A stretch of 64,000 bases of DNA from Minisyncoccota bacterium (GCA_028704295.1 JAQVLF010000001.1:7313-71312), one strand, 5' to 3'. Positions 51,897 to 62,004 are shown, counted from the stretch's first letter. Notes: generated by a model not told the origin, from the letters alone. Translations and numbers: made by a program.

Positions 51897-54424
51897 AAAA
51901 ATTTCTTTAAATATTTTCCTGTATATGAAATTGTGCTCTTTCTTGCAATTTCTTCTGGCGTGCCCTCTGCTATAACCTCGCCCCCAAGGTCTCCCCCTAG
52001 AGGACCTAAATCAATAATCCAATCAGCTGTTTTAATAAAATCCAAATTGTGTTCAATTACAAGAACCGTATTGCCTTGGGATACTAATCTTTGAATAACA
52101 TCTATTAACTTTTTAACGTCTTCGTAATGAAGTCCTGTGGTAGGCTCGTCTAATAAATACAAAGTTTTTGTAGTGCTTCTTTTTGCAAGCTCTTTGCTTA
52201 ACTTAACTCTTTGCGCTTCTCCTCCAGACAGCGTTGTAGCAGACTGCCCTAATCTTAAATATCCGAGCCCAACTTCATTTAAGACTTTTAATTTATCATA
52301 TATTTGAGGAACATCTTTGAAAAACTCTACTGCATCTTCCATTGTCATATCTAAAACCTCTGCAATATTTTTTCCCTTATAATGCACTTCTAAAGTATCT
52401 CTATTAAATCTTCTTCCTTTGCAAACATCGCAAACAACTTCGACATTTGGAAGAAAATGCATTTCAATTTCAATTAATCCCCTTCCTTCGCAATGCTCGC
52501 ATCTTCCTTGAGGCATATTAAAACTAAATCTTCCTGATTTAAATCCTTTTATTCTAGCTTCAGGGGTTGCAGCAAATAACTCCCTTATATAATCAAAAAC
52601 TTTTGTATAGGTTGCGGGATTAGATCTCGGAGTCCTTCCAATTGGAGATTGGTCTATCTTTATTACTTTATCAATGTAGTCTAAATTCTTAATCTCCCTT
52701 ACTTTCTTGTCAAAATTTTCCAATCTTAATTTTCTATTTACAGTATAATTGTAAATAACATCGTTCATTAAAGTTGATTTTCCTGAACCAGAAACTCCTG
52801 TAAAGCATACAAATCTTTGAAGCGGAATCTTCACATCAATATGTTTTAAATTGTTTCCATATGCATCTTTAACTTCGAGCATTGGATGCATTTTATCTAC
52901 AGGCCTTCTTATCTTAGGCACTTCTATCTCAATTTCTTTTCTTAAATATTTTCCTGTTAAACTTTCCTTAGGATCACCGATTAGCTTTAAGTCTGTTTCA
53001 GGCTTCTTTAAAAAAAGCATGTATTCTAATGGGCCAGAAAACACAATCTCTCCCCCATGTTCTCCTGCAAACGGACCAAAATCAACAATCCAATCAGACC
53101 TTAATATAGTATCTTCATCATGTTCAACTACAACTATGGTATTTCCAATGTCGCACAAATTTCTAAGAGTGCTTACAAGCTTTTCATTGTCTCTTTGATG
53201 AAGTCCGATTGTCGGCTCATCTAATACATAAAGTGCTCCTACAATTTTTGTTCCAACTTGAGAAGCTAGTCTGATTCTTTGAGCTTCGCCGCCTGACAAT
53301 GTTCCTGCACGCCTATTTAGGTCAATATAATTTAAACCTACATCGAGCATGAACTTAAGGCGATTTTTAACTTCATTTAAAATAGTTTCTGCTATTTCTA
53401 ATTCTTTTTCACTCAATTTTAAATTATTAATAAAACTAAATGCTTCATCGATATTTAAACTTGTAATATCCCATATATTTTTAGAATTAATCTTTACGCT
53501 AAGCGCATTTTTATTCAATCTTTTTCCCATACATACAGGACATAATTCATCAGAAAAAACATTTTCAGTCCCAATGCCTTTACAATATTCGCAGTACCCA
53601 TAAGGACTATTAAAACTAAAAAGTCTTGGTTCTATTTCAGGAAAACTGTATCCGCATTTAGGGCAAGAATAGCTTGTGCTAAAAACATGCTCTTCTCCAT
53701 CAATTAAAAGCAAACACAAACCATCAGACAAATCGATTGCAGTTTCAACTGCTTCGCTTAATCTGAAATAGAAATCTTTATCAAATTCAATATCTTTAAA
53801 TTTATCTATTACAACTTCTATTGTGTGTTTTTTGCCTTTTTCAACAATAATTCTTTCGTTTAATTTTTTAAATTCATTATCAAGTCTAACTTCTAAAAAA
53901 CCTGATTCGTATAAGTCCTGAATTAATTGATAATATTCCCCTCTCCTTCCTCTAATAACAGGAGATAAGATTATAATTTCTTTTTTCCCGTCTATTATTT
54001 TTTTAATATTATCTACAATTTCATCTACTGCCATTTTTTCAATTCGCGTTCCGCATTCTGGGCAGTATGGTTTTCCAATTCTTGCAAACAAAACTCTTAA
54101 GTAGTCATATATTTCTGTAATAGTTGCAACCGTTGATCTTGGATTAGCATTATGAGCTTTTTGACTTATAGCTATTGCAGGAGATAGACCCTCGATTTCA
54201 TCAACGTTAGGCTTTTGCATTCCTCCCAAAAACTGCCTTGCATAGGCTGATAAAGATTCTAAATATCTTCTTTGTCCTTCTGCAAAAATTGTATCAAAAG
54301 CTAAGCTAGATTTTCCAGATCCAGATAGTCCTGTAAAAACAATCATCTTATCCCTTGGAAGCTCAAGCGAAACATTTTTTAAGTTATGTTCCCTGGCTCC
54401 TTTTATAATAATCTTATTTTGCAT
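51893..54424 (-). CDS. uvrA: Excinuclease subunit UvrA
   Basis: 843 aa, shorter than the usual 940. Two ABC modules: Walker A GLSGSGKSSLAFDT and GVSGSGKSTLMNDV; signatures LSGGEAQRIRLA and LSGGEAQRVKLS. Zinc sites in CPECG, CPKCGY, YCEYCKG/CPVC and CEHCEGRG/CDVCKG. Damage recognition in nucleotide excision repair. Overlaps uvrB by 11 bp. Confidence 0.97.
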   Translation of the reverse strand: MQNKIIIKGAREHNLKNVSLELPRDKMIVFTGLSGSGKSSLAFDTIFAEGQRRYLESLSAYARQFLGGMQKPNVDEIEGLSPAIAISQKAHNANPRSTVATITEIYDYLRVLFARIGKPYCPECGTRIEKMAVDEIVDNIKKIIDGKKEIIILSPVIRGRRGEYYQLIQDLYESGFLEVRLDNEFKKLNERIIVEKGKKHTIEVVIDKFKDIEFDKDFYFRLSEAVETAIDLSDGLCLLLIDGEEHVFSTSYSCPKCGYSFPEIEPRLFSFNSPYGYCEYCKGIGTENVFSDELCPVCMGKRLNKNALSVKINSKNIWDITSLNIDEAFSFINNLKLSEKELEIAETILNEVKNRLKFMLDVGLNYIDLNRRAGTLSGGEAQRIRLASQVGTKIVGALYVLDEPTIGLHQRDNEKLVSTLRNLCDIGNTIVVVEHDEDTILRSDWIVDFGPFAGEHGGEIVFSGPLEYMLFLKKPETDLKLIGDPKESLTGKYLRKEIEIEVPKIRRPVDKMHPMLEVKDAYGNNLKHIDVKIPLQRFVCFTGVSGSGKSTLMNDVIYNYTVNRKLRLENFDKKVREIKNLDYIDKVIKIDQSPIGRTPRSNPATYTKVFDYIRELFAATPEARIKGFKSGRFSFNMPQGRCEHCEGRGLIEIEMHFLPNVEVVCDVCKGRRFNRDTLEVHYKGKNIAEVLDMTMEDAVEFFKDVPQIYDKLKVLNEVGLGYLRLGQSATTLSGGEAQRVKLSKELAKRSTTKTLYLLDEPTTGLHYEDVKKLIDVIQRLVSQGNTVLVIEHNLDFIKTADWIIDLGPLGGDLGGEVIAEGTPEEIARKSTISYTGKYLKKFL

Positions 54425-56423
54425 TTTTCTTAAGTTCTTTTTCTAATTCTCTAACTTCGTCTCTTAAGATTGCAGCTAGTTCAAATTCGAGCTTTTCTGC
54501 CGCTTCATCCATTTGAAGCTTCTTTGCTTTGATAATTTCTTTTATACTTCTATCGTCTCCTAAAAGATCTAATTTAACAAGCTGTTTTTTCTCCCTACTT
54601 GGAGAAAGTCCAAATTGATCTAAAATATTTTTAATATTCTTTTTAATCGTTGTTGGCGTAATATTATGCTTTTTATTATACATGAGTTGAAGTTCTCTTC
54701 TTCTTTTAGTCTCGCTAACTGCTTTTTTTATTGATTCAGTCATTTCATCAGCATATAGAATAACTCTTCCATTTTCATTTCTAGCAGCTCTTCCAATTGT
54801 CTGAATTAAACTTGTTTCGTTTCTTAAAAATCCTTCCTTGTCCGCATCTAAAATTGCAACAAGCGATACTTCTGGAATATCCAAGCCTTCTCTTAAAAGA
54901 TTTACTCCCACAATTGCATCGATTAATCCCTTTCTTAAATCAGTAATAATTTCTATTCTCTCTAACGTCTTAATATCTGAATGAAGATATTTAACTTTTA
55001 TCTTTTTGTCTTCTAAAAAAGAGGTAAGATCTTCTGCCATTCTTTTTGTTAGAGTGGTCACTAAGGTTCTCTCTCCCTTTCCTGCCTGTTTTTCAATTTC
55101 AGAAATAAGATCATCTATTTGAGATAAGTTATCTTGAGATGAAACAACCGGCCTTATATCAATTTCTGGATCAACGAGTCCTGTTGGTCTTACAATCTGC
55201 TCTACCACATTTTGGCTAATAGAAATCTCTTCTTTAGAAGGAGTTGCTGAAACATAAATAATATTTTTAGCGCGTTCATTGAATTCAGAATATTTAAGTG
55301 GCCTATTGTCAAAAGCTGAAGGCAATCTAAATCCATGCTCTATTAAAGCTGTCTTCCTTGCCTTGTCCCCATTATACATTGCTCTTAGCTGAGGCAAACT
55401 AACATGCGATTCATCAATAATAATTAAAAAGTCTTTTTCCGCTTCTTTAAAATAGTCTAAAAGCGTAAATGGAGGCTCTCCTCTTTTCCTCTTGTCAAAG
55501 TGAGCCGAATAATTTTCAATGCCTTGGCAATATCCAATGTTTTCAATCATTTCAAGATCATAGTTTACTCTTCTTTTTAATCTTTCGTACTCTACAATCT
55601 TTCCTTGTTTTTCAAAATACTTTAATCTTTGATTAAGTTCTTTTCTTATGCTATCTATGGCTGACTGTTTCTCATTTTCATTGATTATATAATGGGTTGC
55701 TGGAAAAATATTAACAGAGTCTAATTCCTTAATAAGCTCTTTTGTTAAATAATCGATGAACTCTATTTTTTCTATTTTATCACTTATAATAAATCTATAA
55801 ATTGCTTTTTCATTTACAGGCATAACTTCCAAAACTTGTCCTCTTAAACGGAACTTTCCCCTTTCTAATTCTCCCAAAGTTCTTTCAAAATTAATTTCAA
55901 TCAATTTCCTTGCAAGTTCGCTATGTTTAATCATCTGCCCTTTTTCAAAAGAAAAAATTATTCTTTCATATTCTTTTGGAGAGCCTAATCCATAAATAGC
56001 TGAAACCGAAGAAACAATGATTACATCTTTTCTTGTTAAAAGCGCTTGTGTAGACGCATGACGCAACCTATCAATTTCATCATTTATCTGAGCCTCCTTT
56101 TCTATATATGTATCAGTTTTTGGAAGATAGCTTTCTGGTTGATAGTAATCATAATAGCTTACAAAATACTCAACTGCATTAGCAGGGAAAAATTCCCTAA
56201 ATTCATTGCATAATTGAGCTGCCAAAGTTTTATTATGAGATATTACAAGCGTCGGCTTATTGATCTTTTCAATTACATTGGCTGCTGTAAAAGTCTTTCC
56301 AGATCCAGTTACTCCTAAAAGAGTTTGCCTATTAAATCCTTTTTCAAGGCCACATAAAAGCCCCCTAATTGCTTTAGGTTGATCACCTTTTGGTTTAATT
56401 TTTGTTTTAAGCTTAAAATTCAT
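54414..56423 (-). CDS. uvrB: Excinuclease subunit UvrB
   Basis: 669 aa. Walker A GVTGSGKTFTAANVI, beta-hairpin YYDYYQPESYLPKTDTYIEKE split over residues about 90-110, DESH, helicase motif VI QTIGRAARN, and a C-terminal UVR domain (EAAEKLEFELAAILRDEV). Start at 56423; upstream TTG is not used. First gene of the uvrB-uvrA-uvrC operon. Confidence 0.97.
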   Translation of the reverse strand: MNFKLKTKIKPKGDQPKAIRGLLCGLEKGFNRQTLLGVTGSGKTFTAANVIEKINKPTLVISHNKTLAAQLCNEFREFFPANAVEYFVSYYDYYQPESYLPKTDTYIEKEAQINDEIDRLRHASTQALLTRKDVIIVSSVSAIYGLGSPKEYERIIFSFEKGQMIKHSELARKLIEINFERTLGELERGKFRLRGQVLEVMPVNEKAIYRFIISDKIEKIEFIDYLTKELIKELDSVNIFPATHYIINENEKQSAIDSIRKELNQRLKYFEKQGKIVEYERLKRRVNYDLEMIENIGYCQGIENYSAHFDKRKRGEPPFTLLDYFKEAEKDFLIIIDESHVSLPQLRAMYNGDKARKTALIEHGFRLPSAFDNRPLKYSEFNERAKNIIYVSATPSKEEISISQNVVEQIVRPTGLVDPEIDIRPVVSSQDNLSQIDDLISEIEKQAGKGERTLVTTLTKRMAEDLTSFLEDKKIKVKYLHSDIKTLERIEIITDLRKGLIDAIVGVNLLREGLDIPEVSLVAILDADKEGFLRNETSLIQTIGRAARNENGRVILYADEMTESIKKAVSETKRRRELQLMYNKKHNITPTTIKKNIKNILDQFGLSPSREKKQLVKLDLLGDDRSIKEIIKAKKLQMDEAAEKLEFELAAILRDEVRELEKELKKNAK

Positions 56424-56468
56424 GGCAAACAAAATTTACCAGAAAAGAAATTATAAATCAATAGAAAA

Positions 56469-56489
56469 TATGAGGCATAAAGCCTCATA
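56469..56489 (-). terminator. Terminator after SIMPL gene 3
   Basis: Perfect 8-bp stem TATGAGGC/GCCTCATA, 5-nt loop, T-rich tail on the minus strand. It separates the SIMPL operon from uvrBAC. Confidence 0.7.
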
Positions 56490-56508
56490 CCTTACTATGC
56501 TATAATCT

Positions 56509-57267
56509 TTATTTTACTTTATATATAATGGTTACATTAGAAGTAATGGTGTTCTCTCCTGTCTCAATGGATGGAGAAACACTATCTGCCGCTCCTCCCA
56601 TGCCAAGCATCTTATATGAAGAAGTTGCTTCATAATATACTGGGTTATAAGTATTTTCATAAAAGCCGATAATTTCTTTCAAAGACACTCCTAAATCCTT
56701 TTCTAATTTTAAAGCTTTGTCTTTAGCGTCAGTAATAGCCTGCTCCTTTGCCTGTTCTTTCAATAACTCATCATTATCGATAATAAAGCTCAACCCTGAA
56801 ACATCATTAGCTCCTCTTGATGTTGCTCCAGAGATAATGTCGCCAACCATATTCAAATCTCTAATTTTAATAATCAAACTCTGAGTGACATCATATCCTG
56901 CCAAGTATCTATTCCTATAATCCTCTCCATACTCATATCTTGGATTAATATTATATGTGCTTGTCTTTATATCCTTATCTTCTATATTTTTTTCTTTAAG
57001 AAAAGAAATAATGTCATTGATCTTTATATTGTTCTCTTCGGTAGCCAAGCCTAAATCTTTGTTTCCAGTTATAACAGTTAGGTTAATTTGAGCTACATCA
57101 GGCTTCGCATTAATTTCAGCAGACCCTGTAACTGAAATTGTATTAATGGTTTCCTTGTCTTCTCTTGAATTTAGAATGGAGAAAACGAAGAAAATAATTA
57201 AAATTATTAAAAATAATTTTACTAAACCTTTGAAACCGTTATCATTAAATAAATCTTCTTTTTCCAT
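56509..57267 (-). CDS. SIMPL-domain (DUF541) membrane protein 3
   Basis: 252 aa. Anchor near residues 15-32, ISVTGSAEINAKPDVAQINLTVITGN, TSRGANDVSGLSFIIDN, and GENTITSNVTIIYKVK at the end. Extracytoplasmic. Third paralogue; 5 bp from the preceding gene. Confidence 0.88.
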   Translation of the reverse strand: MEKEDLFNDNGFKGLVKLFLIILIIFFVFSILNSREDKETINTISVTGSAEINAKPDVAQINLTVITGNKDLGLATEENNIKINDIISFLKEKNIEDKDIKTSTYNINPRYEYGEDYRNRYLAGYDVTQSLIIKIRDLNMVGDIISGATSRGANDVSGLSFIIDNDELLKEQAKEQAITDAKDKALKLEKDLGVSLKEIIGFYENTYNPVYYEATSSYKMLGMGGAADSVSPSIETGENTITSNVTIIYKVK

Positions 57268-57272
57268 ATCTT

Positions 57273-58145
57273 TTAATTATTAATATTAAATTCTGATAAG
57301 TCGCTATATGGACCATAGACCTTGTTTTTTAAATTTACATAATATGCATTATTCTTGACATATGAAAATCCCAAGTCTTCTCCATAAAATTCAATGCTTG
57401 GCTCCCCCTCATATGGTCCAGTTGCTTTCCCATTGATATTAACATACCATTTTTGCTTGTAATTGCATAAAATCCCCCAATCATTTTCATCATATGTAAT
57501 ATATGATTCGCTATATGGGCCATATTCTTTTCCATTAATAACAATGGTTTCTTCTCCTGAATTATTGTTTTTATACTTTTTAATATTTGTGCTGCCTACG
57601 TTAATATCCTTTTCTAATGCTAAAACTTCAGCCTTCTCTTCTTCAACCACTTGAGTTTCTTGTTCTTCTTCGGGCATAATGATTTCCATTGGCTCATCTT
57701 CTTGTTCAATTATTTCTATTACGCAAGTATAATTATCTTCCCTGCAGTTAGGAACATCAACACTACCCAAGAATTCATTGTCTACACAGAAATTGCTTCC
57801 ATTATAATTTAATGAAAGGCAGTACTTTTCATTTTCAGGATCAATGTTACTAATAATATTTGAGGCTCCTGCTGTTTTTAATTCCACGATTTTATCTAAA
57901 AATTGCTGATTATTATACAGATGTCTATAAGTTAATTCATTAGTCTTATCTTCTTCTATTATTATCTTTATACTATTTACCTCTGAACTTATATCAAAAA
58001 CTTGCTCTTCCTGATTTGTTTCTTCGCTTTCTTGTTGAGCTTCTTTTACAGAGGATTCTTTTGGAATCATAGAACTCACAAGAAATATAATTCCAATTAA
58101 AGAAAAAAGAACGATTGATAAAACTATTGCTATTTTTTTATCCAT
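57273..58145 (-). CDS. Anchored protein with repeated NGKxYGPY-type motif
   Basis: 290 aa. Anchor (about 6-25), acidic low-complexity linker (EESEETNQEEQ; MPEEEQETQVVEEEK), a middle domain with paired cysteines, and C-terminal repeats around VINGKEYGPYSES, VNINGKATGPYEG and VNLKNKVYGPYSD, about 38 residues apart, like WG/beta-propeller-type repeats. Surface protein, role unknown. Confidence 0.65.
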   Translation of the reverse strand: MDKKIAIVLSIVLFSLIGIIFLVSSMIPKESSVKEAQQESEETNQEEQVFDISSEVNSIKIIIEEDKTNELTYRHLYNNQQFLDKIVELKTAGASNIISNIDPENEKYCLSLNYNGSNFCVDNEFLGSVDVPNCREDNYTCVIEIIEQEDEPMEIIMPEEEQETQVVEEEKAEVLALEKDINVGSTNIKKYKNNNSGEETIVINGKEYGPYSESYITYDENDWGILCNYKQKWYVNINGKATGPYEGEPSIEFYGEDLGFSYVKNNAYYVNLKNKVYGPYSDLSEFNINN

Positions 58146-58150
58146 AAAAT

Positions 58151-59017
58151 TTAATAAATTACCTTATTATAAATATCAACTTCTTTTTCAATGCACTGAT
58201 AGCCTTTATCGTGCTTCCAATTATTGTCACTATAAGTTTTTATTTTCTCTAAATTGGAAGACATAAACTCTGCACATAGCTTGTATTTCTTATCGCCAGT
58301 AATTTCATATTCATAATCAAGGCTTCCATTATAGGGCTTGATAATTTTTGATTCTACATCATTTAGATTTTGAGGAAGTTTTTCATTCTCATTATAATAA
58401 TTATCAATTGCAAACTTAATAGTGTTAAAATCACTTAAAATTTTATCATCTAATTTCCTATTCCTTGATTCTTGCGGAGAATCTATTAAAAAGAAAGATG
58501 ATATAAAAGCAGCTGAAATCAATGCAAGCGAAATATAAAAGAAAATTGCATTAATCTTATAATCTTTAAAATCTCCTCTTTTAATATCATAAAAATAGAA
58601 TCCAAAGATTAGAGCTGCAATAAATAAAACTGTTAGAATTTTCAAAACAGAATTAACTGTAAGCGCTCCATCCAAAAAATTGTTCAGAATAGCAATCAAG
58701 GAGCCAATAACAACTACACTTGAGACAAATAATATAAAATAAGTAAGCCACCTTCTAACCGAAGAATCTTTTTTTAATTCTCCGGACTTAAGACTTTTGT
58801 AAATTTTATTCATCACAAAATAAAAGATAGGCGTTGCAATTAAAATTCCTGAAATTGCACCTTTGATAGGAGAATCGCTATAATAGTAAATTGTTTTTGC
58901 TATATCTGGAAAAAATTTATTGATCATTTCAAATAAAATATTTCCAAAAGACAAAGATATTATAATCAATGTCACTAAAGATAGCATGTAATAAAATGCA
59001 AATTTTGCTGAATTCAT
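58151..59017 (-). CDS. DUF5671-like membrane protein
   Basis: 288 aa. Five membrane helices (first at about 9-28, last at about 165-180) of the DUF5671 type common in Patescibacteria, then a soluble domain with an RNRKLDDKILSDFNTIKFAID helix and two cysteines (KLCAEF, YQCIEK). TATTAT 6 bp before the ATG. Role unknown. Confidence 0.7.
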   Translation of the reverse strand: MNSAKFAFYYMLSLVTLIIISLSFGNILFEMINKFFPDIAKTIYYYSDSPIKGAISGILIATPIFYFVMNKIYKSLKSGELKKDSSVRRWLTYFILFVSSVVVIGSLIAILNNFLDGALTVNSVLKILTVLFIAALIFGFYFYDIKRGDFKDYKINAIFFYISLALISAAFISSFFLIDSPQESRNRKLDDKILSDFNTIKFAIDNYYNENEKLPQNLNDVESKIIKPYNGSLDYEYEITGDKKYKLCAEFMSSNLEKIKTYSDNNWKHDKGYQCIEKEVDIYNKVIY

Positions 59018-59047
59018 ACTATAATAATATCATATGGAAAAAAACAA

Positions 59048-60859
59048 TCAAGAAGGATTTTTGTAGATTTCCATTTGACATTCCTTACAGTTGAATTCCA
59101 ACAAAAACTTTTGCCCTCTTTCATTAATTAAATAAAGAGGTTCTTTTAATCCCTGCTTTTTGCAAAAGCCTAAATAATATTTAAGGCAATGCTTAGTTGT
59201 CATTAATTTATCGCCCTCTTTTATCTCAAATGCCGGCTCAATTTCTAGAACTCCGTGCTTCTTATAGAAACTCTCTGCCAATTTATTTGAAACATTGAAC
59301 TCATAAGAAAGCTTTTTTAAATAAAATTCGCCTCTATTATTTTTATCTAATGCGCTTTTTTCATTTTCATAATCTTGAATAATTTTATCTTCGAACCTTT
59401 TTACAATATCCCTTCTTATCTTGTTTAGAATAGATAGCCTAATAAAAAGCGGCCTATTATAGAAATCAATCTTAATATTTTTCAAATAAAAAATTGTATT
59501 TCCTAATTTTGAAAATTGATTTTCAATATTTTTAATTGCAAGACCTTTATCTTTCGCATATTCTTTTTCTACCTTAAATTCTTCACTTACTTCATGTTTG
59601 GCATCGTCTTTTATAGAAACATATATGCCATTCTGTACCTCCTTTAATGCAAAGCTCAATCCTATTTTCCTTTGGATAAAATCTTTCTGCTTAAAAACTC
59701 TATCAAACTTAATATCAAAATTTATGTAAACTTCATCTCCTATGCTAAAACCATAAACATCGTTTAAAAAAACTTTATCTTTATCTATTTTAATTACGTT
59801 GCTTCCTTTAAGATCACCGTTTTCATTAAAAAAGCATAAGCCGTCGCCTAAGCTTAGATCATGCTTCCTATCAAGAGTAAAATAGTCTTTTGTTCTAGTC
59901 TTAATTTTTCCAATAAACTTTCCAATTGATTTTGGAGAATTTATGGCTAAAATATCTTTCTGCCTTTCTTTAATAAAATAATCTGTAAAAGATCTATTAA
60001 AAGTTCTCTCCAAATCCCCTTCAAATTTAGAAAAAATATCTCCAAAGGAACTTCTTTCTAAATCTTTTCTTCTTTTTAAAATCTCATCAATTTTTCTTCT
60101 GTAATAATATGTGACGTTAGATACGTAATCAATGTCTTTCAACCTTCCTTCTATTTTAAATGAAGTTATGCCTGCGTTTATTAAATCCTCTAAATGATTT
60201 GAAAGATTAAAATCTTTTAAGGAAAGCAAGTATTTATCTTTAATTAATATTTTCCCCGCTGAATCAATAAGAGAATAAGGCAAACGGCAAGGTTGCATAC
60301 ACTCTCCTCTATTTCCGCTTTTACTTCCCAAGTACTGACTTAAATAGCATCTTCCGCTTAAACTAACACATAATGCTCCGTGAATAAAAGCTTCAAGCTC
60401 AATATTTGTATTCTTTTTAATCTCCTCAATCTGTTTTAGCGATAATTCTCTTCTTAGTATAACTCTTTTAAAACCAATTTTTTCTAAGAACTTGATTTTA
60501 TCAATATCAAAATTATCCATTTGAGTACTTGCTATAACGGGAATATCATGCAAATTTAGTTCTAAAATTCCTACATCTTGAATAATTAAAGCATCAACCT
60601 TAATCTCTTTAAGTTCATCAATTATATTCTGCACTTCATCTAACTCGTCATCATACAAAATAGTATTCAAAACAACATAAACCTTAGCTCCAAATTTATG
60701 AGCATATAAAGCAAGCTCTTTAATGTCATTCAAGCTATTCCCTGCATTTATTCTTGCTCCAAATTTATATGCTCCAATATATATAGCATCTGCTCCCGAA
60801 TTAATAGCAATAATTCCACTTTCCAAGTTTTTAGCTGGCGACAATAATTCTATTTTCAT
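59048..60859 (-). CDS. Peptidase U32 family protein (RlhA/TrhP-like)
   Basis: 603 aa. ELLSPAKNLESGIIAINSGADAIYIG start, VYVVLNTIL, AFIHGALCVSLSGRCYLS, GECMQPCRLPY, and a C-terminal domain ending ECQMEIYKNP. Cysteines of the U32 motif suit an Fe-S cluster. Family members hydroxylate tRNA or rRNA; the older protease label is doubtful. Target RNA unknown. Confidence 0.92.
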   Translation of the reverse strand: MKIELLSPAKNLESGIIAINSGADAIYIGAYKFGARINAGNSLNDIKELALYAHKFGAKVYVVLNTILYDDELDEVQNIIDELKEIKVDALIIQDVGILELNLHDIPVIASTQMDNFDIDKIKFLEKIGFKRVILRRELSLKQIEEIKKNTNIELEAFIHGALCVSLSGRCYLSQYLGSKSGNRGECMQPCRLPYSLIDSAGKILIKDKYLLSLKDFNLSNHLEDLINAGITSFKIEGRLKDIDYVSNVTYYYRRKIDEILKRRKDLERSSFGDIFSKFEGDLERTFNRSFTDYFIKERQKDILAINSPKSIGKFIGKIKTRTKDYFTLDRKHDLSLGDGLCFFNENGDLKGSNVIKIDKDKVFLNDVYGFSIGDEVYINFDIKFDRVFKQKDFIQRKIGLSFALKEVQNGIYVSIKDDAKHEVSEEFKVEKEYAKDKGLAIKNIENQFSKLGNTIFYLKNIKIDFYNRPLFIRLSILNKIRRDIVKRFEDKIIQDYENEKSALDKNNRGEFYLKKLSYEFNVSNKLAESFYKKHGVLEIEPAFEIKEGDKLMTTKHCLKYYLGFCKKQGLKEPLYLINERGQKFLLEFNCKECQMEIYKNPS

Positions 60860-60865
60860 ATAATT

Positions 60866-60894
60866 AAACCTTTAACATATAGAAACAAAGGTTT
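60866..60894 (-). promoter_or_regulatory. Leader hairpin before the U32 gene
   Basis: Perfect AAACCTTT/AAAGGTTT inverted repeat with a 13-nt loop, its inner edge 7 nt from the U32 ATG. It could control translation of the U32 gene or be a protein-binding site between the divergent genes. Confidence 0.4.
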
Positions 60895-60912
60895 CAATCC
60901 CCGCATTTTTAG

Positions 60913-60950
60913 TTGACTTTTTTTATCAAGTGTGGTAAATTTAAACCACA
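60913..60950 (+). promoter_or_regulatory. Promoter and operator palindrome of the XRE/ImmA pair
   Basis: TTGACT (60913-60918), 17 bp, TAAATT (60936-60941). Over the -10 lies the perfect inverted repeat TGTGGT-8-ACCACA (60931-60950). A repressor bound here would block the promoter, so autoregulation by the XRE protein is likely. Confidence 0.65.
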
Positions 60951-60970
60951 GATTAGTAAGATAAAGTAAT

Positions 60971-61342
60971 ATGTCTTTAAAATTAAAAAACTTCGGTAAT
61001 TTTTTAAAAGATTTAAGAATAAAAAAAGAACTAAGCTTGAGAAATGTATGCAAGCTGACAAAATATGATCCAAGCAATTGGAGCAAAATAGAAAGAGGAA
61101 AAATGTGCCCTCCTTGCGATGAAAGGGTTTTAAAAATTTGGGCTAAAGCTTTAGGTGTTGAAGACGTGCAAAATTTTATTGATAAGGCAATGCTATCTCA
61201 GGGTATGATTCCTAAAGATGTTATCTCCAAAAAAGAGGTTATAGAACACTTGCCTGCTTTCTTTAGAACTCTCCGTAATAAAAAACCTTCAAAAGAGGAA
61301 ATAGATAAGCTTGTAGAGCTAATAAAGAAAGATGGACTATAA
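60971..61342 (+). CDS. XRE-family HTH regulator
   Basis: 123 aa. HTH_3 domain in residues about 10-65: LKDLRIKKELSLRNVCKLTK, then DPSNWSKIERGKMCPP. The rest is helical. Overlaps the ImmA gene by 11 bp. Such HTH/ImmA pairs are stress- or mobile-element regulators in which the protease cleaves the repressor. Confidence 0.9.
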   Translation: MSLKLKNFGNFLKDLRIKKELSLRNVCKLTKYDPSNWSKIERGKMCPPCDERVLKIWAKALGVEDVQNFIDKAMLSQGMIPKDVISKKEVIEHLPAFFRTLRNKKPSKEEIDKLVELIKKDGL

Positions 61343-61940
61343 GAAAGTTAAAATACCATTTCTAGATAATTCAGCAATTCAAGAAAAAGCAGAAAATTTC
61401 CGTTTAAAATATTGGAATGATTCTATTCCAGTAGATATAGAAAAAGTCATAGACATAAAATTAAAAATTGACATCGTTCCACTTCATAATTTACAAGATT
61501 ATTGCGATACAGATGCTTTAATTACATCGAGCTGGGATTCTATTTATGTGGATTATAAGAAATTTCTAGATGAACGTTATCAAAACAGGCTAAGGTTTTC
61601 ATTTGCTCACGAAATAGGGCATTTTGTTTTGCATAGAGATATTTATAATAGCTTTGAGATAACGGACAAAAATGATTTTTATACTTTAATTAAGGAAATT
61701 CCAGAGCTTCAATATGGATATTTAGAAAAACAAGCTAATATGTTTGCTAACAATTTATTAATCCCGAGGAAAAAACTAATTGAAGAAAGTAAGAAGATTA
61801 AGAATAATCCAGAAATTAAGCAGGCATTGTTGACTATCAAAGACGAACAGTCTTTGAATTCATACCTATCCATACCGCTATCCAAAATATTTATGGTTTC
61901 TGAGGATGCCATAGAAATAGCCTTAAAAACATCCGATTAA
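61332..61940 (+). CDS. ImmA/IrrE-family metallopeptidase
   Basis: 202 aa. Zinc motif HEIGH (93-97) in FSFAHEIGHFVLHR, and the downstream EKQANMFANNLLIP glutamate-helix typical of DUF955. Partner and probable protease of the XRE regulator. Confidence 0.92.
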   Translation: MDYKKVKIPFLDNSAIQEKAENFRLKYWNDSIPVDIEKVIDIKLKIDIVPLHNLQDYCDTDALITSSWDSIYVDYKKFLDERYQNRLRFSFAHEIGHFVLHRDIYNSFEITDKNDFYTLIKEIPELQYGYLEKQANMFANNLLIPRKKLIEESKKIKNNPEIKQALLTIKDEQSLNSYLSIPLSKIFMVSEDAIEIALKTSD

Positions 61941-62004
61941 TCAGACTATTTTCTTTTTTTAAATTAGGTATATAATATTTCTTATTAGAAATAAGTTAAT
62001 TTTT

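Noticed and set aside
60881..60905. CRISPR-repeat-like sequence (GTTTCAATCCCCG)
   Set aside because: Single occurrence with no repeats or spacers and no cas gene.
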